From Aerococcaceae bacterium zg-1292 (GTDB taxonomy: Bacteria; Bacillota; Bacilli; Lactobacillales; Aerococcaceae): 64,000 bases of DNA. The stretch spans positions 851,001 through 915,000 of the forward strand of contig CP065955.1 of NCBI GenBank assembly GCA_016126655.1, in the 5' to 3' direction. The position numbers and the translations under genes were made by a program. This document shows positions 1-8,173 of this stretch, piece by piece; position 1 is the first letter of the stretch, and the number at the start of each line of letters is the position of its first letter. Under the pieces are notes generated by a model that worked only from the letters and a program-made list of their open reading frames with translations, was not told the DNA's origin and did not search any database.

Positions 1-4
1 AGGG

Positions 5-241
5 TTATTCTGGTTCGCACGGGCTGACTTGACATCCACTTCGCATAGCTCTTGAAGCGCCACAGCGCTTCTTCGACCTCTGCTCCAGTGGTTCAAGTCA
101 GAGCGCCCTCGCTCACACTATGGTTATTCTGGTTCGCACGGGCTGACTTGACGTCCACTTCGCATAGCTCTTGAAGCGCCACAGCGCTTCTTCGACCTCT
201 GCTCCAGTGGTTCAAGTCAGGGCAGCCTCGCTCACACTATG
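5..241 (-). repeat. Two tandem copies of the covarying intergenic hairpin element
   Basis: Two head-to-tail copies (about 5-122 and 124-241) read on the minus strand. Each has the invariant CCACTGGAG and GAAGTGG blocks, inner arms CTGACTTGA/TCAAGTCAG and an apical hairpin with GAAGCGC paired to GCGCTTC. A stray tail motif (TTATTCTG) follows at 242-250. Elsewhere in the window copies are co-oriented with the gene just downstream, so a minus-strand gene is expected to begin left of position 1; that is an inference. Confidence 0.85.
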
Positions 242-259
242 GTTATTCTGTACTTTAGT

Positions 260-276
260 GTAACAATTTGGTTACA
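260..276 (-). promoter_or_regulatory. Candidate WalR (YycF) box upstream of the autolysin gene
   Basis: On the minus strand the site reads TGTAAC, five bases, TGTTAC, which fits the published WalR direct-repeat consensus TGTWAH-N5-TGTWAH. It lies 12 bp upstream of the -35 of the LysM glucosaminidase gene. WalKR controls autolysins in many Firmicutes, so the context fits, but the site is inverted relative to the gene and binding is inferred only. Confidence 0.45.
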
Positions 277-287
277 TATTTTAAGGT

Positions 288-316
288 TTGACGATAATTT
301 CACAAACGGCTATATT
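288..316 (+). promoter_or_regulatory. Sigma-A-type promoter of the LysM glucosaminidase gene
   Basis: TTGACG (288-293), a 17-bp spacer and TATATT (311-316). It would give a leader of about 100 nt before the GTG start at 424. Confidence 0.6.
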
Positions 317-423
317 TTGTTTCAGTAATTCGTTACAATAAATAATGAACAATTAGCGACAAAATAAGACTTTGTCTACATATTTTAACATATATTGAGT
401 AATTTTTACAGGAGGAGAACAAC

Positions 424-2346
424 GTGCCAATACTATCGAGAAGAGTTGCAGTTCAGCTGCAAAAGAAAAGACAAAAGTTAGAGAGAATGAAACAAGTTCG
501 CAAATCAGTAAATGCTGGGGTTGTTTTATTTTCTGCTGCAACTGTCTTACAATCAGTGAATACCCAAACAGTTGTTAGGGCTGAAGATGCTATTACAAGT
601 TCACGTGTGTCGAAGTCTCAATTTTTAGGCTTTATTTCTGAACAAGCGCGTAAAATTGCGGCATCTAATGATTTATATGCATCAGTAATGATTGCTCAAG
701 CAGCCTTAGAATCAGGATGGGGGAATTCGAGTCTTTCTCGTGCACCACACTATAATCTATTTGGTATCAAAGGTAGTTACAATAATAGTAGTGTCAAAAA
801 AAATACATTAGAAGATGATGGCTCAGGTAATTATTATCAAGCGACAGAACAATTTAGAAGTTATGACAGTTATGCAAGTTCATTATCGGATTATGCTGCA
901 TTATTAACTGGTAATAACGACCCGACGAATTGGCGTTATAATTTTTACAAAGGCGCACGTGTTAGTCAAACTTCTAGTTATCAAGATGCGACAGCGCATT
1001 TAACTGGAAAATACGCTACTGATACGCGTTACGGGTCAAAATTAAATGCCATTATCCAAGAAAATAACTTAACTGCGTACGATACATTGCGTCAAAGTAA
1101 TGCGCTTGTTAATCCAACCACCACAACAACTACAACGACAACAGCAACACGTACGACAACACCGGCGACACCAGCACCATCAGCGTCAACTGCAGCTGGT
1201 AGTTATACCGTTGCTGCAGGAGACACTTATTGGGCATTATCTAAACGGTTTGGTGTATCTGTCGCTGAGTTACAAGCGTTAAATGCGGCGTCAGGCTCAA
1301 GCTTATACGTGGGGCAAACCATCAAAATACCGAGTCAAGCACCATCAGCTGCATCAACAAGTTCAACAACGACGACTACAACGGTAACGACGAAACAAGC
1401 AGATAAAACGGCACCTGTTGCATCAACAACAAGTTCAAGTTACACGGTTGTTGCCGGTGATACTTACTGGGCATTAGCAAAACGCTTTGGTGTGTCCGTA
1501 GCCGAGTTACAAGCATTGAATGCGGCGTCAGGCTCAAGTTTATATGTTGGACAATCCATTAAAGTACCAGGACAAAAAACAGCACCAACAGTATCTAGCA
1601 CAACGACTGTGGCAACGACGAGTACAACACCAGCGCCAACAACTTCACAATCGACATCGACTCGTGTGACTACTACGACCACAACAACGTCATCAAGTCA
1701 ATATACGGTGACATCAGGTGATACATATTGGGGTATCGCACGTCGTTATGGGGTATCAGTGAATGATTTAATCGCAGCTAATGGTAACAATCGAAACTAT
1801 TTAGCGGTCGGTCAAAAATTAGTGATTCCTGGTAAGACAGCTACAGCAGCTACGACAACTGTTTCAACCAGACCGACAACCGTTAATTCAACGCCAGCAC
1901 CAACACAAACAACCACACCAGCTGCGACTACAGGAAATTATACAGTTGTAGCAGGGGATTCCTTGTATGCAATTGCTAGTCGTCATGGTATTTCGATTGC
2001 GCAATTAATGCAAGCAAATGGTTTGTCGCAATCAAGTATTATTCATCCAGGGCAACGCTTAGTTGTCAGCAATACAGCTGTAGCACCAAGTGCAGTTGCA
2101 TCAACACCAACGTCAACAGTGACAACGGCATCTACAGCAACACCTACGGTCACTCAAACAACATCCGTTCAAGCAACACCTGCAGTAGCGACTCCAACAC
2201 CAGTAGCGGCTAGTGGTAGTCATACAGTGGTGGCAGGCGATACATTGTATAGCTTAGCAAAACGCTTTGGTGTATCTGTAGACACACTTATTCAAAAGAA
2301 TGGTGGTTCAACCAATATCCGTGTAGGACAAGTGATAAACTATTAA
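424..2346 (+). CDS. Secreted N-acetylglucosaminidase-type autolysin with five LysM repeats
   Basis: A predicted exported peptidoglycan hydrolase of 640 residues. The GTG start is set by AGGAGGAG about 7 nt upstream. The N-terminus is long and basic, with a hydrophobic stretch near residues 30-47 and a likely cleavage near VRA-ED. Residues about 58-220 match the glucosaminidase/flagellar-muramidase family (IAQAALESGWG with the catalytic Glu, then HYNLFGIKG). Five LysM modules of about 45 residues follow, each starting YTV or HTV-x-x-GD and ending VGQ or PGQ, separated by Thr/Ala/Pro-rich linkers. The architecture resembles enterococcal AtlA and lactococcal AcmA, so a role in daughter-cell separation is likely. 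The first two LysM modules are nearly identical, suggesting recent duplication. A candidate WalR site and a good promoter lie upstream and a strong terminator follows. The bond cleaved is inferred from the family only. Confidence 0.9.
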   Translation: MPILSRRVAVQLQKKRQKLERMKQVRKSVNAGVVLFSAATVLQSVNTQTVVRAEDAITSSRVSKSQFLGFISEQARKIAASNDLYASVMIAQAALESGWGNSSLSRAPHYNLFGIKGSYNNSSVKKNTLEDDGSGNYYQATEQFRSYDSYASSLSDYAALLTGNNDPTNWRYNFYKGARVSQTSSYQDATAHLTGKYATDTRYGSKLNAIIQENNLTAYDTLRQSNALVNPTTTTTTTTTATRTTTPATPAPSASTAAGSYTVAAGDTYWALSKRFGVSVAELQALNAASGSSLYVGQTIKIPSQAPSAASTSSTTTTTTVTTKQADKTAPVASTTSSSYTVVAGDTYWALAKRFGVSVAELQALNAASGSSLYVGQSIKVPGQKTAPTVSSTTTVATTSTTPAPTTSQSTSTRVTTTTTTTSSSQYTVTSGDTYWGIARRYGVSVNDLIAANGNNRNYLAVGQKLVIPGKTATAATTTVSTRPTTVNSTPAPTQTTTPAATTGNYTVVAGDSLYAIASRHGISIAQLMQANGLSQSSIIHPGQRLVVSNTAVAPSAVASTPTSTVTTASTATPTVTQTTSVQATPAVATPTPVAASGSHTVVAGDTLYSLAKRFGVSVDTLIQKNGGSTNIRVGQVINY

Positions 2347-2486
2347 TTTGACTAAGTATTAGTGCGTTATTTAGTAACGAACATGAGGAACTACCGAAGA
2401 GAAAGTCATGTTTATTAAGCGCAACTGAGTGTTTCTGATACATAGATATTGCTCAGGTATTGGACGTTATAATTTGTTAGAAATAT

Positions 2487-2523
2487 AAAAAAGCAGCAAT
2501 CAAAAAATGATTGCTGCTTTTTT
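2487..2523 (+). terminator. Rho-independent terminator after the autolysin gene
   Basis: AAGCAGCAATCA pairs with TGATTGCTGCTT, flanked by A and T runs, so it can work on both strands. Confidence 0.85.
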
Positions 2524-2530
2524 GGGCTTT

Positions 2531-2562
2531 CCGCCATTTTGTGGCGACCCACAAGATGGCGG
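2531..2562. terminator. Second hairpin in the convergent gap
   Basis: CCGCCATTTTGTGG pairs with CCACAAGATGGCGG with one mismatch. It has no T-run, so it may protect RNA 3' ends rather than terminate. Confidence 0.5.
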
Positions 2563-2568
2563 AGAACC

Positions 2569-2614
2569 AAAAACATCGTAGTCCCACCAAAAGGTGAGTT
2601 CCTACGATGTTTTT
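2569..2614 (-). terminator. Terminator of the amidase gene
   Basis: AAAAACATCGTAG pairs with CTACGATGTTTTT. It lies 9 bp beyond the stop of the minus-strand amidase. It is the third hairpin in about 130 bp between these convergent genes. Confidence 0.8.
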
Positions 2615-2622
2615 CATTTCAA

Positions 2623-3972
2623 TTATTCTTTAAAGTAACTTTCTAATGCGGTTGTTATTACCGAAGCCACTTCTTCATAGTATTTATCAGAACGGATAAA
2701 GGCTAAATCATCTGGGCTTGACATATAACCTAATTCTAGCAGAATTGCTGGTCGTTTGTTCTCCCGTAATACTGAGTAGTTACCAAAGAGTGCACCATTA
2801 TTTGGTAAGGATAAAGTCTTCAATGCTTCGTTAACTTTTTTAGCTAACTCATGATCTGCTTCGTGGAAATAATAAGTCGTTGTTCCACGCCAGTCTGAAT
2901 ACGGTCCTTCATCATAGTGTAAACTAATAAATGCATCGACTTCTTTTTCATTACTCAAATTAGAACGTGGTATCAAATCGATAAATTCATCGGTTGAACG
3001 GGTCAGGATGACTTTAGCGCCAAGAGCTTCTAATTTTTGTTTTAAAACAAGTGCAGTTGAAAGGGCGGCATTTTTCTCATAAGTAGAACCATCGGCACTG
3101 ACTGCACCACTATCGGTACCACCGTGTCCTGGGTCTAACATAATCGTTGCATCTGCAAGCGATTTAACTGTTTTTTTAGTAACATGACCAATAGAATCGG
3201 ATTCCATGGCACTAATACGAGATTCAACATAACCTTGTAAACCCTCGCTATCTTCGACATGTAAGAAGGATGTCGGCACACCGTTAGCATTATAAGACTC
3301 AACTTCATCTAAGTATTTAAATTTTTGTCCATATTTAATTGCGTATAGTTGTTTTGAATCAAATGATGGTCCCGAGAAGAGCGGTTCGCCTTGGTACCTT
3401 ACAACAACAATTTGTTCTGCTTCTTTGGCTTTTTCTTCATCTGTTTTTGGAATGTCCGACTGATTAATCACATTAACCATACGTGTGCGGATATAACCAT
3501 ACAGACCATTATATTCTACTTGCAGCCATCCTTTTGTCTCGTGGCGTACAATGAGATATTTTTCAGCTGGGACAGTGGCAAGAACAGATGATTTTTCATC
3601 CTTTTCCATATAAAGCGGTGTATCAACCAACAGTTGTGCGGCTAGATGTTGATCATCTTTTAGCGATTTATTTTCTAAGTACCATTTTGGAATCCATCCA
3701 ACTTTTTGTGTGTCGAGTCGGACTTTTAACCAACCATTATCTTCAGCTAAGACGATTAATTCATCACCTTTTTTAGCTTCACCTACACTTTCAGCATTCG
3801 TTGCCGGTTCAAAACGAACCGTCACCACTTTTCGGTCAATTACAATTGTTCTATGTGTAATTAATTGGGTTAATGCTAATGATGATGCAAGTAAGATAAT
3901 GATTGTAATGATAGGTGGAAAATATTTAGGGGATACAATCATGTTGATAAAACGTTTAAATTGATTATCCAT
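2623..3972 (-). CDS. Membrane-anchored N-acetylmuramoyl-L-alanine amidase with SH3-type domains
   Basis: A predicted zinc amidase that cuts the bond between muramic acid and the stem peptide. The 449-residue start at 3972 is chosen because GGAGG lies 4 nt before it; a longer reading to 4002 has no ribosome site. One transmembrane segment spans about residues 18-38 with no cleavage site, so the protein is a signal anchor facing outward. Bacterial SH3-like modules follow, at about 45-105, 110-175 and 185-260 (GWLKVR, GWIPKWY, GYIRTRM). The C-terminal amidase_3 domain from about 275 carries the zinc ligands in LDPGHGG, the following YEKN Glu, SLHYDEG and LLELGY. The gene is monocistronic, with its own promoter and terminator, and is divergent from the zinc-uptake gene. 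Confidence 0.9.
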   Translation of the reverse strand: MDNQFKRFINMIVSPKYFPPIITIIILLASSLALTQLITHRTIVIDRKVVTVRFEPATNAESVGEAKKGDELIVLAEDNGWLKVRLDTQKVGWIPKWYLENKSLKDDQHLAAQLLVDTPLYMEKDEKSSVLATVPAEKYLIVRHETKGWLQVEYNGLYGYIRTRMVNVINQSDIPKTDEEKAKEAEQIVVVRYQGEPLFSGPSFDSKQLYAIKYGQKFKYLDEVESYNANGVPTSFLHVEDSEGLQGYVESRISAMESDSIGHVTKKTVKSLADATIMLDPGHGGTDSGAVSADGSTYEKNAALSTALVLKQKLEALGAKVILTRSTDEFIDLIPRSNLSNEKEVDAFISLHYDEGPYSDWRGTTTYYFHEADHELAKKVNEALKTLSLPNNGALFGNYSVLRENKRPAILLELGYMSSPDDLAFIRSDKYYEEVASVITTALESYFKE

Positions 3973-4005
3973 TTGACCTCCTATGATTTTGAAGTGAGGC
4001 ATTAT

Positions 4006-4033
4006 ATTATATTGATTGACTAAATGCTATCAA
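4006..4033 (-). promoter_or_regulatory. Promoter of the amidase gene
   Basis: On the minus strand TTGATA (4033-4028), 16 bp, TATAAT (4011-4006), about 35 bp upstream of the ATG. Confidence 0.6.
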
Positions 4034-4123
4034 ACCTCAAAACCTATCTATATCAATATTTCTAGTACATATTATATGCGATATTCATAGAAAATTCATA
4101 ATTTTTTTGACGATGTTACAAAA

Positions 4124-4137
4124 CAGTAATGTTACTG
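4124..4137 (+). promoter_or_regulatory. Palindrome, candidate zinc-repressor operator
   Basis: CAGTAATGTTACTG is a perfect 14-bp palindrome in the divergent gap. It shares AGTAA/TTACT half-sites with the operator-like dyad inside the promoter at 4200-4212. An AdcR- or Zur-type repressor is the natural reader given the downstream genes; this is inferred. Confidence 0.45.
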
Positions 4138-4185
4138 ATAAAGCAGCGTCACAAAATCACCTGTTAAAGCGTGTTTGTATATTTC

Positions 4186-4214
4186 TTGACAAACAATTCA
4201 GTAATCGTTACTAT
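4186..4214 (+). promoter_or_regulatory. Zinc-locus promoter with overlapping AGTAA-TCG-TTACT dyad
   Basis: TTGACA (4186-4191), a 17-bp spacer, TACTAT (4209-4214). The dyad AGTAA-TCG-TTACT (4200-4212) overlaps the spacer and -10, the classic position for repression. A weaker related site (AGTAACGTTA, 4301-4310) lies nearer the gene. Confidence 0.55.
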
Positions 4215-4340
4215 CAAGAGTGGATGTGTGGGCAGGATTACATGATATATTAGTCATCGTAACGCATTGATGATACATAATTGACCGCATAGCAACGTAT
4301 AGTAACGTTAATTAAGATGTTTAGAAGGAGTGCTAATCAA

Positions 4341-5264
4341 ATGAAAAAACTAAAAAAAATATTGAGTTTTTTGCTTCTACTATGTTTGATGCCGCTATCG
4401 ACCGTAGTAGGCCACGCAGAAACTAAAAAATTATCGATTGTGACCAGTTTTTATCCGATGTACGCGATGACTAAAGCTGTCGTCGGCGACTTGTATGATG
4501 TTTATATGATAAATTCAGGGAATGGTATTCATCAATTTGAACCATCCGCCAATGATATCGCAGCCATTTATGATGCGGATATCTTTGTTTATCATTCTGT
4601 CGCATTAGAGTCGTGGACGAAGAATTTGGAGAAAAATAAAGGGGATTCTAAGGTAACATTGTTAGAATCAGCTCACGATTTGGAAATGGATAAAGTATCC
4701 GGCTTAGAAGCTGTAGAGTCAGTAAAAGGACAAGAACAGGCATCACTATATGACCCACATACGTGGTTAGATCCGATTAAAGCAGGTGAAGAAGCTCAAT
4801 TAATCGCAACACAATTAGCGAAAATTGACCCTGATAATGCTGATGTATTTAAAGCTAACGCAGATAAGTTTCAAGAGGAAGCCAAACAACTCGTTAAAAA
4901 ATATCAACCGATTTTTGATGCGATGAAAAAGAAAACATTTGTGACGCAGCATACAGCATTTTATTATTTAGCGAACCGTTTTGGGTTGACTCAATTAGGT
5001 ATTGCAGGTATTTCTTCAGATGCTGAACCGGGTGCCCGAAAAATTGGCGAAGTCCAAGAATTTGTTAAAAAATACGATGTGAAAACTATTTTTATTGAAC
5101 CAAATGTCAGTGACCGCATCGCACAAGTGATTGCAAAAGCAACAGGAGTAAATATTGTATCGTTAAGCCCACTAGAAAGTGACCCACAAAACACCGCAAG
5201 TTTTATCGAAAACTTAGACAATGTATTAAAAACACTCAGTGACGCACTAAAAAAAGAACAATAA
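4341..5264 (+). CDS. Zinc ABC transporter substrate-binding protein, AdcAII/Lmb-like
   Basis: A cluster A-I (ZnuA/AdcA/Lmb) metal-binding protein of 307 residues that would capture extracellular zinc for an ABC importer. The ATG at 4341 is preferred over 4317 because AAGGAG (4325-4330) lies between them. Expected zinc ligands are visible as His in GIHQFEPS, DPHTWLDP and VTQHTAFYY, plus an acidic residue near IFIEPNVSD. There is no long His-rich loop, which favours the AdcAII/Lmb type over AdcA. The signal peptide ends near GHA-ET. Its only early Cys (residue 15) sits in LLLLC, not a lipobox, so lipid anchoring is doubtful. The histidine-triad gene follows on the same strand after one hairpin element, matching the streptococcal adcAII-pht arrangement. 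No permease or ATPase is present here, so partners must be encoded elsewhere. Confidence 0.88.
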   Translation: MKKLKKILSFLLLLCLMPLSTVVGHAETKKLSIVTSFYPMYAMTKAVVGDLYDVYMINSGNGIHQFEPSANDIAAIYDADIFVYHSVALESWTKNLEKNKGDSKVTLLESAHDLEMDKVSGLEAVESVKGQEQASLYDPHTWLDPIKAGEEAQLIATQLAKIDPDNADVFKANADKFQEEAKQLVKKYQPIFDAMKKKTFVTQHTAFYYLANRFGLTQLGIAGISSDAEPGARKIGEVQEFVKKYDVKTIFIEPNVSDRIAQVIAKATGVNIVSLSPLESDPQNTASFIENLDNVLKTLSDALKKEQ

Positions 5265-5379
5265 CATAGTGCGAGCGCGGGCGTTCAGCCTTGAACCACT
5301 GGAGCCAGAGGTCGCCGAAGCACCAATGCGCTTAAGCGCTATGTGAAGTGGACGTCAAGTCAGACCAACCGAATTAAAA
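5263..5379 (+). repeat. Covarying intergenic hairpin element upstream of the histidine-triad gene
   Basis: It starts inside the stop codon of the zinc-binding protein gene and ends just before AAGGAGAG. Left arm CAGCCTTGA pairs imperfectly with TCAAGTCAG. ACCACTGGA and GAAGTGG are intact. Confidence 0.8.
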
Positions 5380-5396
5380 TTAAGGAGAGTATAGAG

Positions 5397-6191
5397 TTGA
5401 GACAAACAATAAAATGGATAATGTCACTAGTGCTGATTGCAGTATGTATTTCACCAGCGGCAGCAACAGCGCAAATTCAGTATGTTCCCAAAAAAACAGA
5501 TGAAACATCTGAGGCGAGTCACGAGACAAAAAAAGACAAAGAATCTGAAATCGATGCTAAAACAGATGAGAGTTTACCAGCTGAACACATTGTTGTTAGC
5601 GTGTCGGAAGATGGTTATGTCACGTCACATGGTGACCACTATCATTATTACAATGGTCAAGTGCCGTATGAATCCATTTTTAGCGAATCCGTTTTAGCAC
5701 CAAAGGATTATCAGTTGAATGAAAAGGATATTGTCAGCGAAGTTAAAGATGGTGTCATTGTTAAAATCGATAAAAAATACGCACTCTATATTAAAGACTT
5801 AGCTAAAGCAACTACCGTGCGTACAGCCGATGAATTAATGCTGCAGTCACACGATGTTTATCCCAAAGATGCAAAAGTAATTGTCAATCTAAGAACGACC
5901 TTGTCATTGGCGGATGGGACACCGATTATGTATGAAGCAGAGAAAAGTTATGATGAATTTGTTAAAGAATTGGCTAAACCAGCATCTGTTGTATGGATTA
6001 CTGCAAATGAATTTGTTCTTTTAACGGATGACGGATTGGTAGTATTTCCAGGTAAAGTATCGGCAGATATGGATTTCGATGAACATTTAGTAGCTAAAGA
6101 GGAATTCAATTATCAAGACAAAGATGTTTTATATAAGGTGGATGGTTTAACTGTTGTGCAAAAAGACGACCATGTTTATATTGTAAAGTAA
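5397..6191 (+). CDS. Secreted histidine-triad (Pht-like) zinc-binding protein
   Basis: A 264-residue exported protein with one clear histidine-triad motif (HGDHYHYY), followed by YNGQVPYESIFSESVL as in streptococcal Pht proteins, which bind zinc at the surface and hand it to AdcAII. The start is the TTG at 5397, because AAGGAGAG lies about 8 nt upstream and the resulting N-terminus (MRQTIKWIMSLVLIAV) is a signal peptide. An upstream in-frame GTG at 5343 lies inside the hairpin element and would bury the signal. The protein is much shorter than streptococcal Pht proteins (about 800 residues, five triads); here a single triad is followed by a region with no motif I recognise. It is probably co-transcribed with the upstream binding protein, but the element between them may modulate expression. 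Confidence 0.82.
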   Translation: MRQTIKWIMSLVLIAVCISPAAATAQIQYVPKKTDETSEASHETKKDKESEIDAKTDESLPAEHIVVSVSEDGYVTSHGDHYHYYNGQVPYESIFSESVLAPKDYQLNEKDIVSEVKDGVIVKIDKKYALYIKDLAKATTVRTADELMLQSHDVYPKDAKVIVNLRTTLSLADGTPIMYEAEKSYDEFVKELAKPASVVWITANEFVLLTDDGLVVFPGKVSADMDFDEHLVAKEEFNYQDKDVLYKVDGLTVVQKDDHVYIVK

Positions 6192-6235
6192 TAGAAAATG
6201 ATGAGATTTTTTTAATAAAAAGCTTATCTTACTAC

Positions 6236-6264
6236 TTGACAAAACGCAAAACTAACGGTAATGT
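6236..6264 (+). promoter_or_regulatory. Promoter of the hisS-aspS T-box operon
   Basis: TTGACA (6236-6241), a 17-bp spacer, TAATGT (6259-6264). Confidence 0.6.
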
Positions 6265-6274
6265 ATACGTAAAG

Positions 6275-6526
6275 TTAATAGCTATTCGATAACGTAGACA
6301 AGTAGTTTATCCACCATTATTAGAGAGTAACTTCGTGGCTGAAAGAGTTACAACTGGACTAAATGAAGACACTATTGAGAAGAATAATGCAAAGTTATTC
6401 CGTTCACTGCGATAAAGTGTTGAGATAATGATTGCGGTTTATACCGTATTCCATTATAAAAATAGGTGGTACCACGTTAGACATTGACGTCCTAGAGTTT
6501 ATATGACTCTAGGACGATTTTTTTGA
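6275..6526 (+). promoter_or_regulatory. T-box leader of hisS-aspS
   Basis: A tRNA-sensing transcription-attenuation leader. The T-box core AGGTGGTACCACG is at 6464-6476. The intrinsic terminator pairs GTCCTAGAGT with ACTCTAGGAC (6489-6515) before a T-run. Stem I has an apical hairpin (GTAACT/AGTTAC). On its 3' side, at the expected specifier position, lies GAAGACACT: GAC (Asp) at 6368-6370 overlaps CAC (His) at 6370-6372. The UGGU of the T-box can pair with the acceptor end of tRNA-Asp by G-U wobble. Exact 5' limit is estimated. Confidence 0.88.
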
Positions 6527-6598
6527 TAATAACAGCTGGCTAGTATTTCCACCAAATTTTACGCATAACAGGAATTTATAGATGGAGGCAACAAATAG

Positions 6599-7912
6599 AT
6601 GATTAAAAAGATGAAAGGGACAGAAGATATTCTGCCTAAAGATAGTTATAAATGGCAATATATAGAAGATACGATTCGTGCCATTTTCGATACGTATCAA
6701 GTGAAAGAGATTCGGACACCGATTTTTGAAGCGAAAGAATTATTTGCACGCTCTGTCGGTGATACTACGGATATCGTTTCAAAAGAAATGTATGATTTTA
6801 AAGACAAAGGTGACCGTGATATTGTGTTACGTCCAGAAGGTACAGCTGCTATTGTTCGTGCCTATGTGGAGCACAAATTATTTGGACCTGAGTATCCGCA
6901 ACCATTGAAATTGTATTATATGGGACCGATGTTTCGTTATGAACGTCCACAAGCCGGTCGCCAACGTCAATTTCATCAAGTGGGGATGGAAGTATTTGGC
7001 AGTACCAATCCAGCGACCGATGTAGAAGTGATTGCATTAGCATGGGATATTTTACAAGAATTAGAGATTAATAATGTAACATTGTACTTAAATTCTTTAG
7101 GTAAGCCTGAAGACCGTTTGAAATATCGACAAGCACTGGTTGATTATTTTACACCATTACAAAACCAATTAAGTGAAGATTCCAAACGTCGTCTACAAGA
7201 CAATCCTCTGCGTATTTTAGACAGTAAGGCAAAAGAAGATAAAGCATTAGTGGCGGATGCGCCAAGTATTTTAGATTACTTAAATGACGAAAGTCAGGCG
7301 CATTTTGAAGCGGTTAAAGCGATGTTAACTGCACTTAATATTCCGTTTAAAGTGAATCCACTGATTGTTCGTGGACTCGATTATTATCAAGATACGATTT
7401 TTGAGATTATGGTGGATGATGCGTCAACGGGCTCACAATCAACAATTGTAGGCGGCGGACGCTATGATGGATTAGTCGAGCAATTAGGTGGTCCGCAAAC
7501 TCCAGGCTTCGGTTTTGGCTTAGGCATGGAGCGCTTATTGTTACTACTCGAACAACAAACCGTTGAAATACCAGCTGAAGAACCGACGGACTTATTTGTC
7601 TTAAGCATGGGTGAGGCAGTCAATCTAACGGCATTACAAATTGTACAAGCAGCACGCCAAGCCGGTTATATCGCAGAGCGTGACTACTTAGGACGCAGTT
7701 TAAAATCACAATTTAAAACAGCAGATAAGTTACAAGCACAATTAACCGTAACCTTAGGTGAAGATGAATTAGCCTCAGGTAAAGTAATTGTAAAAAATAA
7801 AGCGTTGAATAAACAAGAAGAAATCGCAATTGAGGATTTAGTAAATAATTTTGAACATTATTATCGTCAATTAACAATGGACACCTCAACAATCGATAAA
7901 TATTTTAACTAA
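6599..7912 (+). CDS. hisS: Histidyl-tRNA synthetase
   Basis: Class II synthetase charging tRNA-His, 437 residues, normal for bacteria. Motif 2 (MFRYERPQAGRQRQFHQ) and the histidine-specific signatures LVRGLDYYQ-type (here IVRGLDYYQDT) and GGGRYDGL are present. Motif 3 is GFGLGMERL. The C-terminal anticodon-binding domain begins near residue 325. The start follows GGAGG by about 10 nt, downstream of the T-box. aspS follows after two hairpin elements, the usual Firmicute hisS-aspS order, so both should respond to the same leader unless the elements interrupt transcription. Confidence 0.96.
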   Translation: MIKKMKGTEDILPKDSYKWQYIEDTIRAIFDTYQVKEIRTPIFEAKELFARSVGDTTDIVSKEMYDFKDKGDRDIVLRPEGTAAIVRAYVEHKLFGPEYPQPLKLYYMGPMFRYERPQAGRQRQFHQVGMEVFGSTNPATDVEVIALAWDILQELEINNVTLYLNSLGKPEDRLKYRQALVDYFTPLQNQLSEDSKRRLQDNPLRILDSKAKEDKALVADAPSILDYLNDESQAHFEAVKAMLTALNIPFKVNPLIVRGLDYYQDTIFEIMVDDASTGSQSTIVGGGRYDGLVEQLGGPQTPGFGFGLGMERLLLLLEQQTVEIPAEEPTDLFVLSMGEAVNLTALQIVQAARQAGYIAERDYLGRSLKSQFKTADKLQAQLTVTLGEDELASGKVIVKNKALNKQEEIAIEDLVNNFEHYYRQLTMDTSTIDKYFN

Positions 7913-8152
7913 AACATAGTGCGAGCGAGGCTGTTCTGACTTGAACCACTGGAAGAAAAGCCTGGAGTGCGAGTAGCGCACAGAGGGATTTTCTGAAGTG
8001 GACGTCAAGTCAAGCCAAGCGAGCCAGAATAACATATAGTGCGAGCGCGGGCGTTCAGCCTCGAACCACTGGAGAAAGCCAACGGAATGCGAGAAACGCA
8101 TGGAGGCGGCTTTTGAAGTGGATGTCGAGGCTGCCCAAGCGAGCCGGAATAA
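7913..8152 (+). repeat. Two tandem covarying hairpin elements between hisS and aspS
   Basis: Copies at 7913-8031 and 8031-8152. The first has TGACTTGA/TCAAGTCA arms; the second has CAGCCTCGA/TCGAGGCTG with outer GGG/CCC. The apical hairpins also differ while staying paired (TGCG/CGCA and AATGCG/CGCAT). The tail ends 6 nt before AGGAG of aspS. Confidence 0.9.
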
Positions 8153-8173
8153 CCAGATAGGAGTAATAAAAGA

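Noticed and set aside
1-250. Possible CRISPR array from the tandem repeats
   Set aside because: Units are about 118 bp, directly abutting, with internal palindromes and no unique spacers or cas genes nearby.
5343-5396. Longer GTG start for the histidine-triad protein
   Set aside because: It lies within the hairpin element, lacks a ribosome site and would put 18 hydrophilic residues before the signal peptide.
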